DNA of 64,000 nucleotides, from positions 44,361-108,360 of the forward strand of contig CAMFHE010000015.1 of NCBI GenBank assembly GCA_945952045.1, given 5' to 3'. Under the pieces are notes generated by a model. The model did not search any database. It was not told the origin of the DNA and was given only the letters and a program-made list of their open reading frames with translations. The translations under genes and the position numbers were made by a program. Below, one piece after another: positions 40,346 through 48,638 of the stretch (position 1 is its first letter; each line of letters opens with the position of its first letter). Source of the DNA: an uncultured Rhizobium sp. (GTDB lineage: Bacteria; Pseudomonadota; Alphaproteobacteria; Rhizobiales; Rhizobiaceae).

Positions 40346-41077
40346 TCACACCGGTCTCGCCATGCCGCGTCGCGAGCGGCGTTCGATGAAGCCGATCGCG
40401 ACATTCGATACCAGCGTCAGCAGGAGGTAAAGCACGCCCGCCGCCAGGTAGAACATCATATAGGCCTTGGTGGAACCGGCCGCCTGGCGCGTCACCAGCG
40501 TCAGCTCGCTGAAGCCGACGACGGCCAAAAGCGCGGTGTCCTTGGTGGCGATCAGCCAGAGATTGGAAAGGCCGGGAATGGCGTAGGGCAGCATGGCCGG
40601 CAGCGTCACGCGGCGCATCACCTGCATCGGCGACATGCCATAGGCGCGGGCCGCCTCGATCTGCCCCGGCGGCACCGCCTTGATGGCGCCGCGCAGGACC
40701 TCGGTCGAATAGGCGCCCTGCACCACGCCGATGACGAAGATGCCGGCGACCAGTCCGTTGATATCGACCGGGCCGACGCCGAACAGGCCCAAAAGCTGGT
40801 TCACCGCATCCGTGCCCGCATAATAAAGCAAAAGGATCAGCACCAGTTCGGGCACAGCGCGAATCAGCGTCGTATAGACCTCCATGAGGTCGCGCAGGAT
40901 CGGGCCGCCGTAAAGCTTGCCGCAGGCGCCGCCGATGCCGAGCGCCAGGCCCAGGCAATAGCCGCCGACCGCAAGCTCCAGCGAGCTGACGAACCCGTTG
41001 AGAAGAACCCCGCCCCAGCCGGGCGCATCGAGCGCCAGAAGGCTGAGGTCGAACATCGTGGCGGAAGATGCAGCCAT
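40346..41077 (-). CDS. Polar amino acid ABC transporter permease (HisQ type)
   Basis: 243 residues, inner-membrane permease with five to six helices and EAA loop EAARAYGMSPMQVMRRVTLPAML near 145-168. RAVPELVLILLLYY is typical of HisQ/OccQ. An alternative start is the in-frame ATG at 41056. It lies 105 bases after the binding-protein gene. Confidence 0.9.
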   Translation of the reverse strand: MAASSATMFDLSLLALDAPGWGGVLLNGFVSSLELAVGGYCLGLALGIGGACGKLYGGPILRDLMEVYTTLIRAVPELVLILLLYYAGTDAVNQLLGLFGVGPVDINGLVAGIFVIGVVQGAYSTEVLRGAIKAVPPGQIEAARAYGMSPMQVMRRVTLPAMLPYAIPGLSNLWLIATKDTALLAVVGFSELTLVTRQAAGSTKAYMMFYLAAGVLYLLLTLVSNVAIGFIERRSRRGMARPV

Positions 41078-41182
41078 CGGAAATTCCGTTCGCGCCGGCG
41101 GCGGCCGAAGGACGGCCGACGCATCGGGTCGTTTCTAGGATCGTTTCAGGCGGGCGGCCCCGATAGGGCCACCCGTCGGCAC

Positions 41183-41962
41183 TTACTTTCCGTAGACGTC
41201 GAAGGCGAAATACTTCTTGGAGAAGGCGTCATAGGTGCCATTGGCGCGGATCGCCTTGATGGCGGCGTTCAGCTTTTCCTTCAGCTCGGTCTCGCCCTTG
41301 CGGATACCGATGCCGACGCCAAGGCCGAGGATCGCCGGATCGTCGGCAACCGTGCCCTTCAGGTCGCAGCAGGCGCCCTGCTCCGACTTGAGGAAGGCGT
41401 CGAGCGCGATCGAATCCGCCTGCACGGCGTCGATACGGCCGGCGGCCAGATCCTGGTTGGCTTCGTCCTGCGTCTGGTATTCCTTGATTTCGGTGCCGTT
41501 GGCGCCGAAATATTTGTTCACATAGACCTGGTGGATGGTCGAGACCTGCACGCCGAGCACCTTGCCCTTCAGGCCTTCAGGCGTGGCGTCGAACTTCTGG
41601 TCCTTCGGGCCGATGATGCCGGGCGGGGAGTTGTAATACTTGTCGGTGAAATCGATCGTCTTCAGGCGCTCCTCGGTGATCGACATCGAACCGATGATCA
41701 TGTCGATCTTCTTGGAGGTCAGGGCCGGAATGATGCCGTCCCAGGAGACCGGGGTGACGACGCAGTCGAGCTTGGCTTCCTTGCAGATCGCATCCTTGAA
41801 ATCGACTTCCCAGCCGACCCAGTTGCCGTTCGCATCCGGCGAGGTGAAGGGCGGATAGGGCTCTGCGGCGAAACCGACCTTGAGCTGTTCGGCCGAGGCG
41901 GCAGCCATGCCGGCCAGACCGATCGCGAGCGCCGCAACGAGCGTCTTGACGATGGATTTCAT
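41183..41962 (-). CDS. Periplasmic amino acid-binding protein of ABC transporter
   Basis: 259 residues with a Sec signal peptide (MKSIVKTLVAALAIGLAG...ASA). Cluster-3 binding-protein fold: FAAEPYPPFTS, WEVDFKDAICKEA, MSITEERLKTIDFTDKYY. It is nearest in style to lysine/arginine/ornithine/octopine binders. A CC pair near residue 202 (GACCDLKG) is notable and could form a disulfide in the periplasm. The ligand cannot be read from sequence. Confidence 0.92.
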   Translation of the reverse strand: MKSIVKTLVAALAIGLAGMAAASAEQLKVGFAAEPYPPFTSPDANGNWVGWEVDFKDAICKEAKLDCVVTPVSWDGIIPALTSKKIDMIIGSMSITEERLKTIDFTDKYYNSPPGIIGPKDQKFDATPEGLKGKVLGVQVSTIHQVYVNKYFGANGTEIKEYQTQDEANQDLAAGRIDAVQADSIALDAFLKSEQGACCDLKGTVADDPAILGLGVGIGIRKGETELKEKLNAAIKAIRANGTYDAFSKKYFAFDVYGK

Positions 41963-42072
41963 GCAATTTCCCCTTTTCTTGGTGTTTGATATTGTAAATT
42001 CGCTTGTGTGGAAGAAAACGGCGACCCTGCCGCCCTGTTCTTCGGCCCACACCCCATGACGGGTGTTGCGCG

Positions 42073-42846
42073 TCAATGGATCGAGCTGATGAACTTCTTC
42101 AGCCGCTCGGATTTCGGGGCGCCGAAAAGCTGGGCCGGCGGCCCCTGCTCCTCGATGATGCCATTGTGCAGGAAGACGATGTGGCTGGCGACATCGCGGG
42201 CGAATTTCATCTCGTGGGTGACGAGGATCATCGTGCGCTTTTCCTTGGCGAGATCGCCGATGACCGTCAGAACCTCGCCGACCAGTTCCGGATCGAGCGC
42301 CGAGGTCGGCTCGTCGAACAGCATGACCAGTGGCTGGATCGCCAGCGCCCGGGCGATTGCGGCGCGCTGCTGCTGGCCGCCCGACATGAAGGCGGGATAG
42401 ACGTCGCGCTTTTCGTAAAGCCCGACGCGGCGCAGCAACGTCTCGCCGATCTCGATCGCCTTGTCCTTGGGCATGCCCAGAACATGAACGGGCACTTCGA
42501 TGACATTCTGGAGAACGGTCATGTGCTGCCACAGGTTGAAACTCTGGAACACCATGCCGAGCTGGCTGCGGATGCGCTGCACCTGCTTGCGGTTGGACGG
42601 CATCAGGCCGCCATGGCCGTCGCTCCTCATGGTGATGGTTTCGCCATGAATGCTGATCTCGCCGGCAGTGGGCAGTTCCAGCAGGTTGATGCAACGCAGG
42701 AAGGTCGATTTTCCCGAGCCGGAACCGCCGATGATGGCGATGACATCGCCCTGCTTTGCCGTAAGAGAAACGCCTTTGAGAACCTCGAGAGCGCCGAAGC
42801 GCTTGTGCAGGTTCGATACGTGAAGGGCCTCGGCCGTATCCGTCAT
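42073..42846 (-). CDS. Amino acid ABC transporter ATP-binding protein (HisP type)
   Basis: 257 residues. Walker A GGSGSGKS, Q-loop MVFQSFNLW, signature MSGGQQQR, Walker B VMLFDEP, D-loop SALD and switch His in LVTHEM are all intact. It energises the two permeases. First gene of the five-gene operon. The ATG at 42846 follows GGGTGG; an upstream ATG at 42870 is possible. Confidence 0.93.
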   Translation of the reverse strand: MTDTAEALHVSNLHKRFGALEVLKGVSLTAKQGDVIAIIGGSGSGKSTFLRCINLLELPTAGEISIHGETITMRSDGHGGLMPSNRKQVQRIRSQLGMVFQSFNLWQHMTVLQNVIEVPVHVLGMPKDKAIEIGETLLRRVGLYEKRDVYPAFMSGGQQQRAAIARALAIQPLVMLFDEPTSALDPELVGEVLTVIGDLAKEKRTMILVTHEMKFARDVASHIVFLHNGIIEEQGPPAQLFGAPKSERLKKFISSIH

Positions 42847-42967
42847 GTATGATCCACCCATGCCGGACAAGAGCTCGCCCAGCTTACTGATGCCAATACT
42901 GTTCCCGCCAGCTTTTCATGGTTTTTCAGGTGTGCGTCGCTGGTTTCGCACCCCGATTGATCAGGAG

Positions 42968-42986
42968 TTTTGCACTTGTGCGAAAA
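42968..42986. promoter_or_regulatory. Candidate operator for the TetR regulator
   Basis: TTTTGCAC-TT-GTGCGAAAA, a near-perfect inverted repeat (7 of 8 positions) in the divergent intergenic region. It overlaps the -35 of the rightward promoter at 42976-43003, as expected for autorepression. Confidence 0.5.
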
Positions 42987-43003
42987 TTATTCAAGCGTAT
43001 AAT
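42976..43003 (+). promoter_or_regulatory. Sigma-70-type promoter upstream of the TetR gene
   Basis: TTGTGC (42976-42981), 16 bases, perfect TATAAT (42998-43003). It would transcribe the 46-codon frame and the TetR gene. Confidence 0.55.
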
Positions 43004-43064
43004 AGCGGGCATCTGCACAAAAATCGACGCTCGGGACGACGCGTTTTCTTCGGGGGATGAGGGA

Positions 43065-43205
43065 ATGATGGATTTCGGCGCACAGCCGATGGCGACGGGA
43101 TCGCGCCAAAATCCGGCGCACCGCCCGGTGGGACGCCTGAACGGCGTGGTCGCAGGCGTCGGTCGTCACGGCATCGTTCCTCCTTATCCCCGAGACGCCG
43201 CATGA
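43065..43205 (+). CDS. Candidate leader ORF coupled to TetR gene
   Basis: 46-codon frame beginning MMDFGAQPMATG and ending PYPRDAA, preceded by GAGGG and downstream of a TATAAT promoter. Its TGA overlaps the TetR ATG as ATGA. It could be a translated leader controlling regulator synthesis. No family recognised; composition is not strongly protein-like. Confidence 0.35.
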   Translation: MMDFGAQPMATGSRQNPAHRPVGRLNGVVAGVGRHGIVPPYPRDAA

Positions 43206-43858
43206 GCCGCCGCGCCTTCCATCGCGCCAGCGAGGCGGAACGGCGGCAGGATCTGATTTCCGCAACCCTGGACTGCATTGCCGAATTGGGCGTCCAGGGC
43301 GCCACCGTGCGCCAGATCGCCACGCGCGCCGGCGTCACCGGCGGCCTCATCCGCCATTACTTCGACGGCAAGGACCAGATGGTGCAGGCCGCCTATCGCG
43401 ACACGATGATGGGCATGACCCGCACCGCCATCGAGGCGGCCGAATCGCTGGATGCCGATGCCCATACCCGCCTCGGACGGTTTATCGTCGCCAATCTGAC
43501 GCCGCCGGTCACCGATCCGCGCACGCTGTCGCTCTGGGCCGGCTTTATCGGCCATGTGCGCCTCGACCCGACCTTCGGCGCCATTCACCGTGAAAACTAC
43601 GTGGTGTTTCGCGAGGCGCTGGAACGACTGGTGGGCGACTGCCTGCGCGAGGCCAACCGGGCGCCGACGCCTGCGGAATGCCGGGCGCATTCCATCGCTA
43701 TCAATGGTTTGATCGACGGCCTGTGGATCGAGGGATCGCTGGCCGCCGATATGTTTCACGATCGGGAACTGGCCGATACGGCGCTGCGCGCTGTCGAGGC
43801 GATGCTCGGCCTGCCTCCGGGCGGCCTTGGCGCAACTCCCACCATGCAAGAAGGATAA
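43202..43858 (+). CDS. TetR family transcriptional regulator (BetI-like)
   Basis: 218 residues. The N-terminal helix-turn-helix (about 15-62: RRQDLISATLDCIAELGVQGATVRQIATRAGV... GLIRHYF) is typical TetR, with a BetI-type C-terminal ligand domain. It is divergent from the ABC operon and 4 bases ahead of the aminotransferase, so it probably controls both. The ligand is unknown. Confidence 0.9.
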   Translation: MSRRAFHRASEAERRQDLISATLDCIAELGVQGATVRQIATRAGVTGGLIRHYFDGKDQMVQAAYRDTMMGMTRTAIEAAESLDADAHTRLGRFIVANLTPPVTDPRTLSLWAGFIGHVRLDPTFGAIHRENYVVFREALERLVGDCLREANRAPTPAECRAHSIAINGLIDGLWIEGSLAADMFHDRELADTALRAVEAMLGLPPGGLGATPTMQEG

Positions 43859-43862
43859 GGCA

Positions 43863-45068
43863 ATGCGTTACGCATCGATCACCGATCGGCTCGAACATCT
43901 CGGCTCCGGCAAATGGGCCGTCCATCTTGAGGCGCGGCGCATGGCCGCAGCCGGCGCACCGGTCATCGAGCTGACCATCGGCGAACCCGATGTGCCGACC
44001 GACCCGGCGCTGCTTGCCGAATGCACCCGCTCCATGCATGCCGGCCGCACCCGTTATTCCAACGGCCGTGGCGAACCGAGCATCGTCGAAGCCCTCGTCG
44101 CCAAATACGCCAAGCGCCGCCCCGGCGTCGACGAGCACAACATTCTCTGCTTCCCCGGCACGCAGACGGCCCTGTTTGCGGTCATGGTCGGCCTGGTGGA
44201 ATCAGGAGACGCCGTGCTGGTCGGCGATCCCCTGTATGCGACCTATGAAGGCGTCATCGCCTCGACCGGCGCGCATATGATCCCGGTGCCGCTGCGCCCG
44301 GAAAAGGATTTCCACATGCAGGCCGAGGATCTGGAAAAGGCGATCACGCCGAATGCCCGGGTCCTGCTGCTCAACACGCCCCATAACCCGACCGGCGCCG
44401 TGCTCAGCCGCGACGAGATCGCCAGGCTCGGCGAAATCTGCCGCCGCCACGATCTCTGGATCGTCTGTGACGAGGTCTATGAGGAACTGATCTTCGACAA
44501 GCCGTTCGCATCGCCCTTCGACGATCCGGCGCTGGCCGAGCGCACCATCGTCGTCTCCTCGATCTCGAAGTCCCATGCCGCCCCCGGTTTCCGCAGCGGC
44601 TGGGCCGCCGGTCCGGCTGAATTCTGCGACAAGCTTCTGCCGGTCTCCGAAACCATGTTGTTCGGCGGACAGCCCTTCATCGCCGACATGACCGCCATGG
44701 CGATCTCGCAGCCCTTCCAGACCGCGGCCATCATGCGCGAAAAATATCAGGCACGCGCCGAACTGGTCTGCAAGACGCTGGCCGGATCGAACCTGCTGCA
44801 GCCGCTGATGCCGGAAGGCGGCATGTTCATCGTTATCGACATCTCCGCAACCGGCCTCAGCGGCGATGCCTTCGCCTGGGATCTCTTGAAAGACGAACAG
44901 GTCGCCGTCATGCCGGGCGCCTCGTTCGGCGAGCAGGCTGCCGACTATGTTCGCGTCTCGCTGACCGTCGAGGACGCGCTTCTGGTGACCGCAATGGAAC
45001 GCATGGTGGCGCTCGCGGCCCGCCTCGCTTCGCAGGGCGCGCCGGCGCCGCGCAGCCTCAGCGCCTGA
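43863..45068 (+). CDS. PLP-dependent aminotransferase, class I/II
   Basis: 401 residues, aspartate-aminotransferase fold type I. Visible motifs: IGEPDVPTDP near residue 38, NTPHNPTGAV near 176 (cofactor-contacting Asn/Pro), CDEVYEELIF near 205, the PLP Lys in SSISKSHAAPGFRSGW near 240, and the substrate-carboxylate Arg in DYVRVSLT. The substrate is not predictable. It starts 4 bases after the TetR stop; the pair sits opposite the ABC/M20 operon. Confidence 0.9.
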   Translation: MRYASITDRLEHLGSGKWAVHLEARRMAAAGAPVIELTIGEPDVPTDPALLAECTRSMHAGRTRYSNGRGEPSIVEALVAKYAKRRPGVDEHNILCFPGTQTALFAVMVGLVESGDAVLVGDPLYATYEGVIASTGAHMIPVPLRPEKDFHMQAEDLEKAITPNARVLLLNTPHNPTGAVLSRDEIARLGEICRRHDLWIVCDEVYEELIFDKPFASPFDDPALAERTIVVSSISKSHAAPGFRSGWAAGPAEFCDKLLPVSETMLFGGQPFIADMTAMAISQPFQTAAIMREKYQARAELVCKTLAGSNLLQPLMPEGGMFIVIDISATGLSGDAFAWDLLKDEQVAVMPGASFGEQAADYVRVSLTVEDALLVTAMERMVALAARLASQGAPAPRSLSA

Positions 45069-45093
45069 TCGCATTTCACCGATCGACAATGAC

Positions 45094-45124
45094 AGCCGCA
45101 TCCGGTTTCCGGGTGCGGCTTTTT
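45094..45124 (+). terminator. Rho-independent terminator after the aminotransferase
   Basis: AGCCGCATCCGG / CCGGGTGCGGCT stem (one G-T) with a 3-base loop and a T run. Confidence 0.9.
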
Positions 45125-45219
45125 CGTTGCCCCTCCCTCAAAAGATCTCGCGAAACCGTGGGAACCGGAACGCCCGCTTGCGCATTATTTGCGCATACAG
45201 AGTTCGTATGGAGGTGAAG

Positions 45220-45297
45220 ATGAAAGGAATACTTCTCTGGCTGATCGGGATACCGCTTCCGATTATCCTGCTCCTGTATTTCTTCCATTACCTGTAA
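45220..45297 (+). CDS. 25-residue hydrophobic microprotein
   Basis: The protein starts MKGILLWLIGIPLPIILLLY, one membrane helix with almost no polar residues. GGAGG lies 5 bases before the ATG. Very similar short proteins starting MKGILLWLIGIP recur in rhizobial genomes as far as I recall, so I think it is real. Function unknown. Confidence 0.65.
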   Translation: MKGILLWLIGIPLPIILLLYFFHYL

Positions 45298-45395
45298 GAA
45301 AAGCAGGAAAACACTCGATATGACTTTGCGGATACAGATCGGAATCCAATGATGATTTCGATATACCGCTGAATTTTACGCGAAGGAGCCTCACT

Positions 45396-45560
45396 ATGCT
45401 GTATTATGCACTGGTTTTTCTTGTCGTCGCGCTGGTTGCAGGTGTTCTCGGCTTCGGTGGCGTCGCCGGTGTTTCCGCCTCGATCGCCCAGGTGCTTTTC
45501 TTCCTGTTCCTGGTGTTGTTCCTGGCCTCGCTGGTCATGCGCCTGGTACGCGGCGCCTGA
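45396..45560 (+). CDS. DUF1328 (UPF0391) small membrane protein
   Basis: 54 residues with two membrane helices: [22 protein letters not shown], then a short Gly/Ala/Ser linker, then a Phe/Leu-rich helix ending in LVRGA. This is the standard UPF0391/DUF1328 pattern (E. coli YtjA). AAGGAG precedes the ATG. Family function is unknown. Confidence 0.88.
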   Translation: MLYYALVFLVVALVAGVLGFGGVAGVSASIAQVLFFLFLVLFLASLVMRLVRGA

Positions 45561-45604
45561 GGAATGTCATGACATCATGGGCTCCTCCTCCCCTTGCCCA
45601 TGAA

Positions 45605-45639
45605 ATAAAAAACCCGCCGGTCGCCCGGCGGGTTTTTTG
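45605..45639. terminator. Bidirectional terminator between DUF1328 gene and leuC
   Basis: AAAAAACCCGCCGG / CCGGCGGGTTTTTT stem with a 4-base loop, symmetric A and T tracts. Confidence 0.92.
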
Positions 45640-45664
45640 TTGGCAATCCTTAATGCGGGAACGC

Positions 45665-47074
45665 TTAGTTCCAGTCGCGAATATCGACGAAATGGCCGTT
45701 GATCGCGGCTGCGGCCGCCATGGCCGGCGAGACCAGATGCGTGCGGCCCTTGAAGCCCTGACGGCCCTCGAAGTTGCGGTTCGAGGTGGAGGCGCAACGC
45801 TCGCCCGGCTTCAGCCGGTCGTCGTTCATGGCCAGGCACATGGAGCAACCCGGCTCGCGCCAGTCGAAACCGGCCGCCTTGAAGATGGCGTCGAGGCCTT
45901 CCTTCTCGGCCTGTTCCTTCACAAGGCCCGAGCCCGGAACGATCATGGCGCTGACGGAAGACGCCACCTGCTTGCCTTCGACGACCTTGGCGACGGCGCG
46001 CAGATCCTCGATGCGGCCATTGGTGCAGGAACCGATGAAGACGCGGTCGACGGCGATGTCGGTGATCTTCGTGCCCGGCTTCAGGCCCATATAGTCAAGC
46101 GCGCGCCACTTGGAGGCACGCTTGGTCTCGTCCTGGATCTCGTCCGGGTTGGGAACGATGCCCTGAACCGAAATGACGTCTTCCGGCGAGGAACCCCAGG
46201 AAACGATCGGCGGCAGGTTGGCGGCGTCGAGCACGACGACGCGGTCGTAATGGGCGCCCTCGTCGGTGTGCAGCGTCTTCCAGTAGTCGAGCGCCATGTC
46301 CCAGGCCTTGCCCTTCGGCGCACGCGGCTTGTCCTGGACATAGGCGAAGGTGGTTTCATCCGGCGCGATCAGGCCGGCGCGGGCGCCGCCTTCGATCGTC
46401 ATGTTGCAGATCGTCATGCGGCCTTCCATCGACAGCGAGCGGATGGCTTCGCCGGCGAATTCGATGACGTAACCGGTGCCGCCGGCTGTGCCGATCTCGC
46501 CGATGATGGCGAGGATGATGTCCTTGGCGGTGACGCCCGGCGGCAGCTGGTTGTCGACGCGCACCAGCATGTTCTTCGCCTTCTTCTGAATCAGCGTTTG
46601 CGTCGCCAGAACGTGCTCGACTTCAGACGTGCCGATGCCATGCGCCAGCGCGCCGAAAGCGCCATGCGTGGAAGTGTGGCTGTCGCCGCAGACGATAGTC
46701 ATGCCCGGCAGGGTAAAGCCCTGTTCCGGCCCGACGATATGGACGATGCCCTGGCGGATATCGTTCTCGGAATAGTATTCGACACCGAAGTCGGCGGCGT
46801 TCCTGGCAAGCGCCTCGACCTGGATACGGCTTTCCTCGTTCTTGATGCCGAGCTTGCGGTCCGGCGAGGTCGGCACGTTGTGGTCGACGACGGCAAGCGT
46901 TTTCTCCGGATGACGAACCTTGCGGCCGGCCATGCGCAGGCCCTCGAAGGCCTGCGGCGAGGTCACTTCATGGACCAGGTGCCGGTCGATATAGAGAAGA
47001 CAGGTTCCGTCGTCTTGGCTGTTTACAACGTGATCGTCCCAGATCTTGTCGTAGAGGGTGCGGGGTGCGCTCAT
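45665..47074 (-). CDS. leuC: 3-isopropylmalate dehydratase large subunit
   Basis: 469 residues. With LeuD it isomerises 2- to 3-isopropylmalate in leucine synthesis. [4Fe-4S] ligands: Cys near 348 in FIGSCTNGR, and Cys near 408 and 411 in GCSMCLAMN. Other aconitase-family blocks: [36 protein letters not shown]. Its partner leuD lies about 16.6 kb away on the opposite strand. Confidence 0.96.
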   Translation of the reverse strand: MSAPRTLYDKIWDDHVVNSQDDGTCLLYIDRHLVHEVTSPQAFEGLRMAGRKVRHPEKTLAVVDHNVPTSPDRKLGIKNEESRIQVEALARNAADFGVEYYSENDIRQGIVHIVGPEQGFTLPGMTIVCGDSHTSTHGAFGALAHGIGTSEVEHVLATQTLIQKKAKNMLVRVDNQLPPGVTAKDIILAIIGEIGTAGGTGYVIEFAGEAIRSLSMEGRMTICNMTIEGGARAGLIAPDETTFAYVQDKPRAPKGKAWDMALDYWKTLHTDEGAHYDRVVVLDAANLPPIVSWGSSPEDVISVQGIVPNPDEIQDETKRASKWRALDYMGLKPGTKITDIAVDRVFIGSCTNGRIEDLRAVAKVVEGKQVASSVSAMIVPGSGLVKEQAEKEGLDAIFKAAGFDWREPGCSMCLAMNDDRLKPGERCASTSNRNFEGRQGFKGRTHLVSPAMAAAAAINGHFVDIRDWN

Positions 47075-47455
47075 GGCTTGCTATCCATCAATGTGCGGGG
47101 TCGGGGGATCGGCGACCGGTGGCCGCCAGGAGTGATCGGCGTGAAGAGACGATCAGGAAAGTCGGCTGTTAAGCGCTCCGGAGACGCGCGCGAAAAAGCG
47201 TGCCGGCAGGCGCTTGTGGTCCTGCAGCACGTAAACGAAAGGCGCGAGGCATCCGAATTTCGATCCCATGGCGGCGCTCATAGCAATTTTTGGCGGCTTC
47301 GGCAATGCATTTCGACCCCAGGCGTGGCCTTAGCGCAACGCAATTGGAAGGAGGCGATCTTGAAACCTTAACGAATCGGTGCCTATCTTTACTTCTGGTT
47401 GGGGCTCTCTGCCCGAATCACAGTGCCTGTTCTGTTACGAAAGAAAGGAAGAACT

Positions 47456-47869
47456 CTGACAACAGTACACGCCAAGGGGGGAGCGCGCTCCGCCACCCCG
47501 AAAAGCCCGGATCGTGGCGTCGATGCCGCAACCCGCGGGCTTCAACTGGTCCTCCTCAGCCTCGAGGACTCCAAAGCAGAAGACATCGTCACTCTCAACA
47601 TTGCCGGAAAGTCCGCGCTCGGAGACTACATGGTCGTCGCCTCCGGTCGTTCGAGCAGGCATGTCGCCGCCATTTGCGACCACCTGATCGCCGATCTCAA
47701 GGACGAAGGTTTCGGCAACGCCCGCGTCGAAGGCATGGAAACCGGCGACTGGGTGCTGATTGACACCGGTGACATCATCGTCCATGTGTTCCGCCCCGAA
47801 ATCCGCGAGTTCTACAACATCGAAAAGATGTGGGCCGCGCCGGATCTCGAGGAAGAGACACTGCACTGA
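47456..47869 (+). CDS. rsfS: Ribosomal silencing factor RsfS
   Basis: About 137 residues of the RsfS/Iojap family, which binds uL14 and blocks subunit joining in starvation. Core motifs: LEDSKAEDIVTLNIAGKSALGDYMVVASG, GDWVLIDTGDIIVHVFRPEIREFYNIEKMW. No ATG is available; AAAGGAAG just before CTG at 47456 (reads LTTVHAKG) makes this the best-supported start. In-frame GTG at 47423 and TTG at 47399 lack a ribosome binding site. It is divergent from leuC across a ~380-base gap in which I see no other feature. Confidence 0.85.
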   Translation: MTTVHAKGGARSATPKSPDRGVDAATRGLQLVLLSLEDSKAEDIVTLNIAGKSALGDYMVVASGRSSRHVAAICDHLIADLKDEGFGNARVEGMETGDWVLIDTGDIIVHVFRPEIREFYNIEKMWAAPDLEEETLH

Positions 47870-47918
47870 TCGCCCATGCCCGTCGTTGAACGGTCGGGCC
47901 GAAGTGACAGCGCGTAAA

Positions 47919-47962
47919 GCATTTCCAGGAAAAGTGGATATCGGTTTTCCGTCCGGAAATGC
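47919..47962. repeat. 44-base intergenic palindromic element, copy B
   Basis: Starts GCATTTCC and ends GGAAATGC with internal GGAAAAGTGG and CGGTTTTCC; inverse orientation to copy A. It lies between rsfS and rlmH. Confidence 0.8.
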
Positions 47963-48010
47963 GATAAGATTAGGACGCGGCTGACAAAGGCCCGACGGAA
48001 CGAACACGAC

Positions 48011-48493
48011 ATGCGCATTGGCCTGTTTGCGGTTGGCCGGCTGAAAGCCGGGCCTGAGAAGGATCTTGCGGCCCGCTACCTAGAGCGGCTGGGCAAGGCA
48101 GGGCCTGCCATCGGCATCGAGCTTTCACGCGTCGCCGAGGTGGCGGAAAGCCGCGCCTCGAATGCGGAGACGCGCAAGCGCGAAGAAGCGGGCATGCTCG
48201 ACAAGGCCTTGCCCGAGGGATCCGTCCTGCTCCTGCTCGACGAGCGCGGCAAGGCGCTCGACAGCGAGGCCTTCGCCGCCCTGATCGGTCAATATCGCGA
48301 CCAGGGCAAACGCGACCTGATGGTGGCGATCGGCGGGGCCGATGGCCTCGATCCGGCGCTGTATCAAAAAGCCGATGCCGTCATCTGCCTCGGCAAGATG
48401 ACCTGGCCGCACCAGCTGGTGCGCATCCTCATCGCCGAACAGCTTTATCGCGCGGTGACGATCCTGTCGGGCCATCCCTATCACCGGGTTTGA
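48011..48493 (+). CDS. rlmH: 23S rRNA pseudouridine1915 N3-methyltransferase
   Basis: 160 residues, SPOUT methyltransferase RlmH. Typical N-terminus MRIGLFAVGRLKAGPE; knotted SAM site IGGADGLDP near 113 and LGKMTWPHQLVR near 135; the C-terminal HPYHR that contacts rRNA is present. It follows rsfS by 141 bases, a common rsfS-rlmH pairing. Confidence 0.94.
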   Translation: MRIGLFAVGRLKAGPEKDLAARYLERLGKAGPAIGIELSRVAEVAESRASNAETRKREEAGMLDKALPEGSVLLLLDERGKALDSEAFAALIGQYRDQGKRDLMVAIGGADGLDPALYQKADAVICLGKMTWPHQLVRILIAEQLYRAVTILSGHPYHRV

Positions 48494-48638
48494 AGCCGTC
48501 AGAGAGACGGGCGCGAAGCTTGCGCCAAACTTGCGCCTCAAAGCCGGCGTCCTATCGTTCACGGCGTTGTTCCTTGGCGAAGTGCTGCAAATCAGCTTAA
48601 GAATCCGCCCTTGTACGTTTTTTCCGAACCGGATTCCG

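Noticed and set aside
41183..42694. A 503-codon frame joining the ABC ATP-binding gene region to the binding protein
   Set aside because: Its first ~240 codons are an out-of-phase shadow of the ATP-binding gene; the binding protein has its own ATG, signal peptide and ribosome site at 41962, so this is no fusion.
45161..45187. EcfG promoter before the 25-residue microprotein
   Set aside because: GGAAC motifs are present but no CGTT-like -10 lies at 16-17 bases.
47075..47455. A leucine leader peptide or T-box upstream of leuC
   Set aside because: No run of Leu codons with a terminator/antiterminator pair was seen in the leuC-rsfS gap.
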